Assembly: GCA_903928755.1 (NCBI GenBank)
Contig: CAIYSH010000209.1
Coordinates: forward strand, 1-10,955
DNA: 10,955 nucleotides
Source: an uncultured Alphaproteobacteria bacterium
GTDB lineage: Bacteria; Pseudomonadota; Alphaproteobacteria; Caulobacterales; Caulobacteraceae
Direction: 5' to 3'
Shown: piece by piece, positions 1 through 5,631 of the stretch
Layout: the number at the start of each line of letters is the position of its first letter
Numbering within the stretch: position 1 is the stretch's first letter
Translations under genes and position numbers: made by a program
Notes under the pieces: generated by a model
What the model saw: only the letters and a program-made list of their open reading frames with translations
Told to the model about the DNA's origin: nothing
Databases searched by the model: none

Positions 1-901
1 ATGTCGCCCCGGCCCCGATCACCGTATGGATCTCGTCGATGAACAGAATGGCGTCTGGATGGTTTTCCAGTTCCTTCATCACTTGTTTGATCCGCTCCTC
101 GAAATCACCCCGATACCGGGTCCCGGCCAGGAGGGAGCCCATATCCAGGGAAAAAATCGTCGAACCGGCCAGGACTTCTGGCACCTGCTTGTTGATGATC
201 TTGCGGGCCAGTCCCTCGGCAATGGCGGTCTTGCCAACGCCCGGATCGCCGACCAGCAGGGGATTGTTCTTGGTTCGGCGGCACAGGATCTGGATGCAGC
301 GTTCGACTTCCGGCAGGCGTCCGATCAGCGGGTCGACCTTACCCTGCTTGGCCTTTTCGTTGAGATTGACACAATAGGCGTCGAGGGCCTCTCCGCCTGT
401 CTTGGTATTGGGCTTTTCTTCGTCGTCAGCGCCCTTGACGGGCTTGGTTTCGCTGGCCCCGGGCTTTTTGGCGATGCCATGTGCGATATAATTGACCGCG
501 TCGTAGCGGGTCATGTCCTGCTCCTGCAGGAAGTAGGCGGCATGGCTCTCCCGTTCGGAGAAGATGGCCACGAGCACATTGGCACCGGTCACTTCTTCCC
601 GGCCCGACGACTGCACGTGGATCACCGCGCGCTGGATCACCCGCTGGAAACTGGGGGTCGGCTTGGCGTCCTCACCATCATCAACCACCAGGGACCGGAG
701 TTCGTTGTCCACATAGTTGGTGAGGGTGACCTTGAGCGCACCGATATCGACATCACACGCTTTCATGACCCCGACAGAGTCGTCGTCGTCGACCAATGAG
801 AGCAGCAGATGTTCCAGGGTGGCGTATTCGTGCTTCCGCTGAGTAGCGAAGCCGACGGCGCGATGGAGCGAGTCTTCGAGTTGGCGCGAGAATGACGGCA
901 A
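1..901 (-). CDS. clpA: ATP-dependent Clp protease ATP-binding subunit ClpA (N-terminal part, cut by window edge)
   Basis: This is the AAA+ unfoldase that feeds substrates into the ClpP peptidase in the cytoplasm. The window holds 300 residues: the double Clp_N domain at about 1–145, an acidic/lysine-rich linker at about 150–170, then the first AAA+ module with Walker A GDPGVGKT at 218–225 and Walker B ILFIDE at 285–290. The second ATPase module and the ClpP-contact loop lie beyond position 1. I chose the TTG at 901–899, which gives the usual family start MPSFSRQLE; there is no in-frame ATG near it, and an AAAAGGA lies a little upstream inside the end of clpS. The gene begins 6 bp after the clpS stop on the same strand, so adaptor and unfoldase are very probably one transcript. 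The Clp_N domain is the known docking site of ClpS. The identification is firm; only the exact start codon is inferred. Confidence 0.96.
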   Translation of the reverse strand, partial: MPSFSRQLEDSLHRAVGFATQRKHEYATLEHLLLSLVDDDDSVGVMKACDVDIGALKVTLTNYVDNELRSLVVDDGEDAKPTPSFQRVIQRAVIHVQSSGREEVTGANVLVAIFSERESHAAYFLQEQDMTRYDAVNYIAHGIAKKPGASETKPVKGADDEEKPNTKTGGEALDAYCVNLNEKAKQGKVDPLIGRLPEVERCIQILCRRTKNNPLLVGDPGVGKTAIAEGLARKIINKQVPEVLAGSTIFSLDMGSLLAGTRYRGDFEERIKQVMKELENHPDAILFIDEIHTVIGAGAT

Positions 902-907
902 GGTCGC

Positions 908-1237
908 CTAGTCCTTTTCCATGGTGCATTGAAGCGGATGTTGGTGCCGTCTGGCAGTCTCAATAACCTGAGCCACCTTTGTTTCCGCCACTTCGTATGT
1001 ATAGACGCCGCAGACACCAACACCGTGTTGGTGAACATGCAGCATGATTTCCGTCGCCTCTTCACGCGACTTGTGAAAATACTGTTCCAGTACGTACACG
1101 ACAAATTCCATCGGCGTGTAATCGTCGTTCAGAATCAGCACTCTGTAGAGCGAAGGCTTTTGGGTCTTCGTCTTTGTCTTGGTGATCACCGTCGTACGGT
1201 CGCCCGTCGCCTGATCACCTTGCTTACGCTCGGCCAT
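908..1237 (-). CDS. clpS: ClpS, N-degron adaptor of ClpAP
   Basis: ClpS binds proteins with bulky hydrophobic N-terminal residues and delivers them to ClpA for degradation by ClpP. The 109-residue product has a flexible N-terminal tail with a Thr-Lys run (about residues 19–25) and then the ClpS core. N37, D38, D39, T41, M43, M65 and H69 correspond to the E. coli pocket residues N34, D35, D36, T38, M40, M62 and H66, so N-degron recognition should be intact. The C-terminal half keeps the family signatures CGVYTYEVAETKV and HPLQCTMEKD. I chose the ATG at 1237 because a GGAG lies 8 nt before it; an in-frame TTG 15 bp upstream would overlap that GGAG. The gene is followed after 6 bp by clpA. An alphaproteobacterium may carry a second ClpS paralogue elsewhere, which cannot be judged from this window. 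Confidence 0.96.
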   Translation of the reverse strand: MAERKQGDQATGDRTTVITKTKTKTQKPSLYRVLILNDDYTPMEFVVYVLEQYFHKSREEATEIMLHVHQHGVGVCGVYTYEVAETKVAQVIETARRHQHPLQCTMEKD

Positions 1238-1280
1238 CGAACAGGTCTCCAAACGGCACCTTCGCCGCTCCTGCCAGCTG

Positions 1281-1309
1281 ATTAGATATGGAATCTGGCG
1301 CGCTTTGAA
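1281..1309 (-). promoter_or_regulatory. Candidate promoter of clpS–clpA
   Basis: Read on the minus strand, TTCAAA (1309–1304) and TCTAAT (1286–1281) are separated by 17 bp, a plausible housekeeping −35/−10 pair matching 4/6 and 5/6 of TTGACA/TATAAT. Transcription would start near 1274, leaving a leader of about 37 nt before the clpS ATG. A GANTC site (1291–1295) falls inside the spacer, and an 8-bp inverted repeat (1311–1331) sits directly upstream of the −35 element. This was assigned by eye and no start-site data are available. Confidence 0.35.
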
Positions 1310-1310
1310 A

Positions 1311-1331
1311 GGGTTGAATTCATTTCAACCC
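1311..1331. repeat. Perfect 8-bp inverted repeat between clpS and dinB
   Basis: GGGTTGAA (1311–1318) and TTCAACCC (1324–1331) are perfect complements around a 5-nt loop. The element lies about 70 bp past the dinB stop and directly upstream of the candidate clpS −35 element. On the minus strand it is followed only by CTTTC-type sequence (three T's), so it is a weak intrinsic terminator for dinB at best. An operator for clpS–clpA is the alternative. A second, weaker hairpin (GGCCT/AGGCC, 1349–1364) lies between it and the dinB stop. Confidence 0.5.
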
Positions 1332-1401
1332 GAGAGATCGTGTGGACGGGCCTCGATTCAGGCCATCAAGGCGGTTACGGTGGAGGTACCGCAGCGCCAA
1401 T

Positions 1402-2682
1402 TCACCCTGCTGCCGGGGGTTTGCGGCGCAGCGCCCGACCCGATGTCAGGGCTCCGGCTCCGAATCGCGCGCGGAGATCATCTGCAGTCTGCTCACTGGC
1501 CAGTCTGCGTTTTTCGTCCTCTCCAAAAAAATCAGTTTCTGCATCCTGTGCCAGCACCAGCTCCGAGATTCCGATCCCTATCAGGCGGAAGGCGCGACCT
1601 TGCCGCCCTGATGCGAGTTCCGCGGCCAGCAGTTCACGTCCGACCGCAAGGATGGTCCGGCCCGTCTGGGTGGGGACGGGAAGGGCCCGGCGGCGGGTCA
1701 GGATCCGGAAGTCTTCGCCCCGCAGCTTTAGCGTGACGACCCGACCCGCGAAGCCTGTGCTTCTCGCCAGCCTGCCGACCTTTTCGGCCAGGGCCACCAG
1801 ATGGTCGTCAAGCCCCGCAAGCGTATCGAGATCGGAATCGAAGGTGGTTTCTGCGCTGATCGACTTGCGGACCTGGTCGGGGTCTACCGCCCGGGTGTCC
1901 TGCCCCTGTGCCAGGCGATGCAGACGCAGGCCGCCTGACCCCAGCAATCGGGTCAGGACCTTGAGGTCAGCCGCCGCGATCTGCCCCACCGTGGTGAATC
2001 CGCCGGCCTCCAGACTACGGACCATGGCAGGGCCGACCCCGGGGAGAATGCCTACCGACCTGGTCTCCAGGAAGGTCCTGGCCTCCTGGTGGCCGATGAT
2101 CGAAAACCCGCGGGGTTTATCAAGATCGGAGGCGATCTTGGCGAGGAACTTGTTGGCTGCAAGCCCGATGGAAACGGTAATGCCCACCTCGGCTTCGATG
2201 CGGGCCTGCAGTCTCGCCAGGGTAATGGCCGGCGTGGCACCGTGCAGCCGGTCCGTACCGGACAGATCCATCCAGGCCTCGTCAAGCGAGAGGGGCTGCA
2301 CAAGAGGCGTGAGGCTGCGCATCATGGTCATGATCCGGCGGCTCTCAGTCCGGTATTTCTGGAAATCAGGTTTTATGACGACGGCTTGCGGGCAGGCTTT
2401 CAGGGCCTTGAACATCGGCATTGCCGACCGCACGCCGGACATTCTGGCAATATAACAGCAGGTTGTTACGACGCCGCGGGTGCCGCCCCCGACGATGACC
2501 GGCCTGTCCCGCAGGTCCGGCCGATCGCGCTTTTCCACCGACGCATAGAAGGCATCGCAGTCCAGATGTGCGATGGAAAGGGCGGCCAGTTCCGGATGAC
2601 GCACTATGCGCGGTGACCCGCAGGCTGGGCACCTCCGGTCCATGTCGCCTGATCTGAAGCAATCCCGACATAGGCCGATCAC
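1402..2682 (-). CDS. dinB: DNA polymerase IV (Y-family, DinB) with N-terminal four-cysteine motif
   Basis: This is an error-prone translesion DNA polymerase. Counting from the GTG at 2682 (426 residues), the protein opens with CxxC-x9-CxxC (C5, C8, C18, C21), a likely zinc ribbon that E. coli DinB lacks but which I recall from alphaproteobacterial Pol IV. The catalytic core follows: D41 in HLDCDAFYASVE and D134–E135 in SLDEAW are the metal-binding acids, and Y46 is at the steric-gate position. A helix-hairpin-helix region (GILPGVGPAM) and the little-finger domain follow. ETDFF at 382–386 may be a degenerate β-clamp motif. I prefer GTG 2682 over TTG 2688 because AAAAGG is 8 nt from the GTG but only 2 nt from the TTG. 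No complete alphaproteobacterial LexA box (GTTC-N7-GTTC) is visible upstream. The gene lies about 90 bp downstream of the HAD gene on the same strand. Confidence 0.94.
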   Translation of the reverse strand: MIGLCRDCFRSGDMDRRCPACGSPRIVRHPELAALSIAHLDCDAFYASVEKRDRPDLRDRPVIVGGGTRGVVTTCCYIARMSGVRSAMPMFKALKACPQAVVIKPDFQKYRTESRRIMTMMRSLTPLVQPLSLDEAWMDLSGTDRLHGATPAITLARLQARIEAEVGITVSIGLAANKFLAKIASDLDKPRGFSIIGHQEARTFLETRSVGILPGVGPAMVRSLEAGGFTTVGQIAAADLKVLTRLLGSGGLRLHRLAQGQDTRAVDPDQVRKSISAETTFDSDLDTLAGLDDHLVALAEKVGRLARSTGFAGRVVTLKLRGEDFRILTRRRALPVPTQTGRTILAVGRELLAAELASGRQGRAFRLIGIGISELVLAQDAETDFFGEDEKRRLASEQTADDLRARFGAGALTSGRALRRKPPAAG

Positions 2683-2738
2683 AGGCAATGCCTTTTGCTG
2701 CCGGTCGTCCCGACCCGGGCGTTGGTGCTTATCTTCAC
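2679..2738 (-). CDS. Possible 19-residue upstream ORF coupled to dinB
   Basis: A GTG at 2738 opens a 19-codon reading frame that ends in TGA at 2681–2679 and overlaps the dinB GTG start by 4 bp (GTGA). A GAGG lies 7 nt before its start. The peptide is short and basic and ends SKRHCL. GC at third positions is high (16 of 19 codons), as in the neighbouring genes, although one codon is the rare ATA. The arrangement fits a leader peptide or translational coupling for dinB, but an ORF this short can arise by chance and I recognise no family. Confidence 0.25.
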   Translation of the reverse strand: MKISTNARVGTTGSKRHCL

Positions 2739-2773
2739 CGTCTTGCCTCGTTCCCCTGCGGGTGGCTCGTCAC

Positions 2774-3436
2774 CTATGAAATCGCCGCCTCAATGGCCTG
2801 TCGCAAGGCGTCCCAGTCGTCGATCCGCCGATGCATGTCGGGTTTTGATGGTGCCAGATCGCGCAGTCTCGGATCGGCGACAGTCTGGAAGCGGCTGATC
2901 CCGGGCGCGTGCTCGGCCACAGAATCAAGGTTGGACAGCATGTCATCCACAAATGCGACGGGGGCGGAGACCTGTCTTGCCATTGCGGCTGCGAGTGGGC
3001 CCTTGGGGCCGCTGTTCAGGACCAGGGGATAGTCCATGCGATGCCGACCCAGCCACCTGGCCCGGGCCAGTCGGGCCTGGCCCGGTGCATTGGTCAGGAT
3101 TACGATGTTTGCGATCCGAGAGAGGTCGCGGAGCGCTTCGGAGCCCCCTTCGGCGAGTGCCATGTCCCCGCAGGCATGCCGGAAAAAATCATCGAAATGG
3201 GATTTGCCCACATTGATGTCCAGGTGCTCGGTCTCGCCGGGCCGGTATATGTTCTGAAACAGGGCAAAGCGCTCAAGCCGGAACTCAAGACCCTGGAGCG
3301 CCAGGTAGTCGCCAAAGCCCTGCATGAACAGGCCAAGGACCTCATCGACATCGACGATCACAAGGGGGCGGGACCGGATCACGCCCAGACTGGCCAGATC
3401 AGGAGTCTTCACCGGACGTGCAGCTATTTCCGACAA
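2774..3436 (-). CDS. HAD-superfamily hydrolase-like protein, substrate unknown
   Basis: The 220-residue cytoplasmic protein shows all four haloacid-dehalogenase motifs in order: DVDEV at 29–33 (nucleophile D29, acid D31), ILTNA at 113–117 (motif II T115), K145 in SGPKGP (motif III) and FVDDM at 162–166 (D164, D165; motif IV). A phosphatase-type active site therefore looks complete. A long helical cap insertion lies between motifs I and II (about 35–105). The start is TTG at 3436, with GGAG 5 nt upstream; the overlapping ATG is out of frame and reaches a stop at once. The gene is divergent from divK, with 110 bp between their starts, and the CtrA-type box at 3453–3467 lies only about 17 bp before its start codon. 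It could share a control region with divK and be transcribed with dinB. The substrate cannot be read from the sequence. Confidence 0.85.
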   Translation of the reverse strand: MSEIAARPVKTPDLASLGVIRSRPLVIVDVDEVLGLFMQGFGDYLALQGLEFRLERFALFQNIYRPGETEHLDINVGKSHFDDFFRHACGDMALAEGGSEALRDLSRIANIVILTNAPGQARLARARWLGRHRMDYPLVLNSGPKGPLAAAMARQVSAPVAFVDDMLSNLDSVAEHAPGISRFQTVADPRLRDLAPSKPDMHRRIDDWDALRQAIEAAIS

Positions 3437-3452
3437 GGCATCTCCAGCGCGA

Positions 3453-3467
3453 CTAACGTGAGTTTAA
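3453..3467. promoter_or_regulatory. Near-consensus CtrA box in the HAD/divK divergent region
   Basis: CTAA-CGTGAGT-TTAA matches the CtrA consensus TTAA-N7-TTAA at 7 of 8 fixed positions with the exact 7-bp spacing. It lies about 80 bp before the divK ATG. GATCAATC at 3480–3487 downstream could serve as the −10 element for divK (5 of 7 defined positions of GCTANAWC). As I recall, divK transcription is CtrA-dependent in Caulobacter crescentus, which fits this position. The box also sits just before the HAD gene start and could repress or activate it. Confidence 0.55.
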
Positions 3468-3522
3468 GGATATCCGTGTGATCAATCTGGAAATTATGGG
3501 GTTCAGGCGCGAATCGTCCGGG

Positions 3523-3540
3523 CCCGAGTGCAGCGTCGGG
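3523..3540 (+). promoter_or_regulatory. Small hairpin covering the divK ribosome binding site
   Basis: CCCGA (3523–3527) pairs with TCGGG (3536–3540) around an 8-nt loop. The 3' arm contains the first bases of the divK Shine-Dalgarno-like GGGAAG (3538–3543), which lies only 3 nt from the ATG. In the leader RNA this could partly mask the ribosome site. The stem is short, so its effect is uncertain. Confidence 0.25.
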
Positions 3541-3546
3541 AAGTAA

Positions 3547-3921
3547 ATGGTCAAAAAAATCCTCATCGTCGAGGATAACGAGCTCAACATGAAACTGTTT
3601 CATGATCTGCTCGATGCTCAGGGTTATCAGACCCTGCAGACCCGTGAGGGCCTGCAGGCCCTGTCGATTGCGCGGGAGCACAGACCCGACCTGATCCTTA
3701 TGGACATCCAGTTGCCCGAGATTTCCGGCCTCGAGGTCACCAAATGGCTGAAGGAAGACGACGATCTGGCCTCCATTCCGGTCGTCGCCGTCACGGCCTT
3801 TGCGATGAAGGGTGATGAGGAGCGGATTCGTGAAGGAGGCTGTGAGGCCTATATCTCGAAGCCGATTTCGGTTTCCCATTTCCTTGAAACCATCCGCAGA
3901 CTGCTGGAAAAGCCGACATGA
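3547..3921 (+). CDS. divK: DivK, single-domain cell-cycle response regulator
   Basis: DivK is a diffusible receiver-only protein. In Caulobacter it is phosphorylated by DivJ, dephosphorylated by PleC, and acts through DivL and CckA to lower CtrA activity. The 124-residue product is one REC domain with no output domain. E9 and D10 form the acidic pocket, D53 is the phosphoacceptor, T83 and K105 are the switch residues, and D90 (the site of the classic cold-sensitive divK allele) is kept. It is nearly identical to the C. crescentus protein as I remember it, including ISGLEVTKWLKEDDDLA and EERIREGGCEAYISKPISV. The ATG at 3547 has GGGAAG 3 nt upstream, a weak and close ribosome site that may be folded into a hairpin. 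The gene overlaps pleD by 4 bp (ATGA). A CtrA-type box and a GANTC site (3511–3515) lie upstream. Confidence 0.97.
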   Translation: MVKKILIVEDNELNMKLFHDLLDAQGYQTLQTREGLQALSIAREHRPDLILMDIQLPEISGLEVTKWLKEDDDLASIPVVAVTAFAMKGDEERIREGGCEAYISKPISVSHFLETIRRLLEKPT

Positions 3922-5282
3922 CCGCGCGAATCCTCGTTGTAGATGACATCGAAGCCAATGTGCGGCTGCTGGAGGCCAAGCTTACGGCGGAATATTATGA
4001 GGTGTTTTCGGCCTATGACGGGGCGACCGCCCTGGCCAAGGCCGTTGCGGAAAAACCTGACATCATATTGCTGGATGTGATGATGCCCGGGATGGACGGG
4101 TTCCAGGTCTGCCGTCGCCTGAAGGATGATCCCGAGACGCGACATATACCGGTTGTCCTGGTGACAGCTCTGGATGGTCGATCTGATCGTATTCTCGGCC
4201 TCGAGGCGGGCGCTGATGAATTCCTGACCAAGCCAATTGACGATGTCATGCTCTTTGCGCGTGTCCGCAGCCTGACACGGCTGAAGATGGTCATTGACGA
4301 ACTGCGCGACCGTGAAGCGTCCGGACGCCGGATGGGGGTCATTGCCGGCGCTTCAGCGCGTCTTGGTGGGACGGGTGGTCGCATACTGATCGTGGATGAC
4401 AATGAGCGTCAGGCCGAGCGGATTTCATCCGAACTTTCCATCGAACATCGACCCATTGTCGAAACCGACCTTGAGAAGGCGTTGATTTCTGCCAAGGGAC
4501 CGGTTGATCTGATCATCGTCAATGCGATGGCCAAAACCTTCGATGGTCTTCGATTTTCGGCACAGATCCGGTCGGACGAAGCGACACGACACCTGCCGAT
4601 TCTTGCCATTGTGGACTTCGATGAACGAACCCGGCTGGTGAAATCACTTGATCTTGGTGTCAGCGATATCCTGCCCAAGCCGATAGACCCCCAGGAGCTT
4701 TCTGCGCGGGTGCGGACCCAGATCAAGCGCAAGCGTTACACCGACTATCTGCGGGATAACCTTGACCACTCACTTGAGCTTGCGGTTACAGACCAACTGA
4801 CCGGCCTGCACAATCGCCGATACATGACCGGCCAGCTGGATGCCCTTGTCAAAAGATCGGTGCTTGGTGGAGATCCCGTCGCGATCCTTCTGATAGACAT
4901 AGATTTTTTCAAACGCATCAATGACAGCTACGGGCACGATGTCGGCGACGAGGTTCTGCGTGAATTTGCCGTCCGGCTGGCTTCCAATGTGCGGGCCATA
5001 GACATCCCCTGCCGTTACGGCGGGGAGGAGTTCGTTGTGGTCATGCCCGATACCGGGCTTGTTGACGCCGAGCGGATTGCCGAGCGAATCCGGCGGCATG
5101 TTGCCGGCTCTCCGTTCCGGGTCATGAGCGGATCAGAACTGCTCAGCGTGACCATTTCGATCGGCGTTGCTGCAAGCCTGGGCGCAAGCGAAAGACCTGA
5201 AATGTTGCTGAAGCGTGCGGATGAGGGCGTTTACGAGGCCAAGGCACAGGGGCGGAACAAGGTCATCGCCCGGGCGGCCTGA
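3918..5282 (+). CDS. pleD: PleD, response-regulator diguanylate cyclase
   Basis: PleD makes cyclic di-GMP from two GTP when phosphorylated. In Caulobacter it drives flagellum ejection and stalk formation at the differentiating pole. The 454 residues equal the C. crescentus length. REC1 (about 1–120) has D9/D10, phosphoacceptor D53, T83 and K105. REC2 (about 155–275) keeps DD at 160–161 and K254 but has N202 at the phosphoacceptor position, so it is a dimerisation adaptor, as known for PleD. The GGDEF domain (about 288–454) has the catalytic GGEEF at 368–372. Its product-inhibition I-site is RAID at 359–362, with R386 and R390 also present, so feedback control by c-di-GMP should be intact. The ATG overlaps the divK stop, so the two are probably translationally coupled. 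Its 3' end is followed by a strong terminator. Confidence 0.97.
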   Translation: MTARILVVDDIEANVRLLEAKLTAEYYEVFSAYDGATALAKAVAEKPDIILLDVMMPGMDGFQVCRRLKDDPETRHIPVVLVTALDGRSDRILGLEAGADEFLTKPIDDVMLFARVRSLTRLKMVIDELRDREASGRRMGVIAGASARLGGTGGRILIVDDNERQAERISSELSIEHRPIVETDLEKALISAKGPVDLIIVNAMAKTFDGLRFSAQIRSDEATRHLPILAIVDFDERTRLVKSLDLGVSDILPKPIDPQELSARVRTQIKRKRYTDYLRDNLDHSLELAVTDQLTGLHNRRYMTGQLDALVKRSVLGGDPVAILLIDIDFFKRINDSYGHDVGDEVLREFAVRLASNVRAIDIPCRYGGEEFVVVMPDTGLVDAERIAERIRRHVAGSPFRVMSGSELLSVTISIGVAASLGASERPEMLLKRADEGVYEAKAQGRNKVIARAA

Positions 5283-5307
5283 TTTCCGACCGCAATGTAG
5301 ACCATAG

Positions 5308-5342
5308 AAAAAGCGCCCGACCGCAAAGTCCGGGCGCTTTTT
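5308..5342. terminator. Bidirectional intrinsic terminator between pleD and rpmG
   Basis: A perfect 12-bp stem (AAAAAGCGCCCG, 5308–5319; CGGGCGCTTTTT, 5331–5342) encloses an 11-nt loop. The GC core is flanked by A's on one side and a run of six T's (5338–5343) on the other, so it can stop transcription from both strands. It lies 25 bp past the pleD stop and 24 bp past the rpmG stop. Confidence 0.93.
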
Positions 5343-5366
5343 TCAGATCAAAGGAGTCTATGGACC

Positions 5367-5534
5367 CTACTTGATCTTGCCTTCCTTGAATTCCACATGC
5401 TTGCGGACGACGGGGTCGTATTTCCGCATGACCAGCTTTTCGGTCTTGGTGCGCGCATTCTTCTTGGTCACGTAGAAAAAGCCGGTATCAGCCGACGAAT
5501 TCAGGCGAATCTTGATTGAGGCGGGCTTCGCCAT
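5367..5534 (-). CDS. rpmG: 50S ribosomal protein L33 (zinc-free type)
   Basis: This is a 55-residue protein of the large ribosomal subunit, starting MAKPASIKIRLNSSADTGFF. The family core follows: YVTKKN at 21–26, then RTKTEKLVMRKYDPVVRKHV and a lysine-rich end. The CxxC pairs of the zinc-binding L33 form are absent, so this is the C-minus form. The ATG at 5534 has AAGGA 6 nt upstream. The gene is convergent with pleD, with the shared terminator between them, and about 97 bp downstream of the Nudix gene on the same strand. It has a candidate promoter of its own in that gap. Confidence 0.97.
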   Translation of the reverse strand: MAKPASIKIRLNSSADTGFFYVTKKNARTKTEKLVMRKYDPVVRKHVEFKEGKIK

Positions 5535-5596
5535 GATCGATCCTTGGGCGGGGCCGGACGCGGGAACGCGACGGCGGGTGTTCTAAAGAGCGGCGG

Positions 5597-5624
5597 AAAA
5601 TACGAATCCCCGCGTCAAAGTCAA
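5597..5624 (-). promoter_or_regulatory. Candidate rpmG promoter
   Basis: On the minus strand TTGACT (5624–5619) and TATTTT (5602–5597) are 16 bp apart, matching 5/6 and 4/6 of the housekeeping consensus. A second TTGACG overlaps the spacer and resembles the Caulobacter −35 element. A GANTC site (5604–5608) lies inside the spacer. The leader to the rpmG ATG would be about 55 nt. This was assigned by eye. Confidence 0.4.
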
Positions 5625-5631
5625 TGGCGCG

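Noticed and set aside
26..799. 257-codon plus-strand frame opposite clpA
   Set aside because: The minus strand encodes a convincing ClpA N-terminus with Walker A and B motifs. The plus frame is its antisense shadow.
1349..1364. Second hairpin (GGCCT/AGGCC) downstream of dinB as a terminator
   Set aside because: The stem is only 5 bp and no T-run follows on the minus strand.
1340..2455. Long plus-strand open frame (371 codons) opposite dinB
   Set aside because: It is rich in Arg, Ser and Ala with no recognisable domain and lies antisense to a clear DinB protein. It is a typical GC-rich shadow frame.
2740..2770. LexA/SOS box before dinB
   Set aside because: A single GTTC half-site is present, but the second GTTC at 7-bp spacing is missing on both strands.
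4393..4740. Second receiver domain of PleD as a mutated, decaying domain
   Set aside because: Asn at the phosphoacceptor position (N202) is the known state of the PleD adaptor receiver, not a defect peculiar to this sequence.
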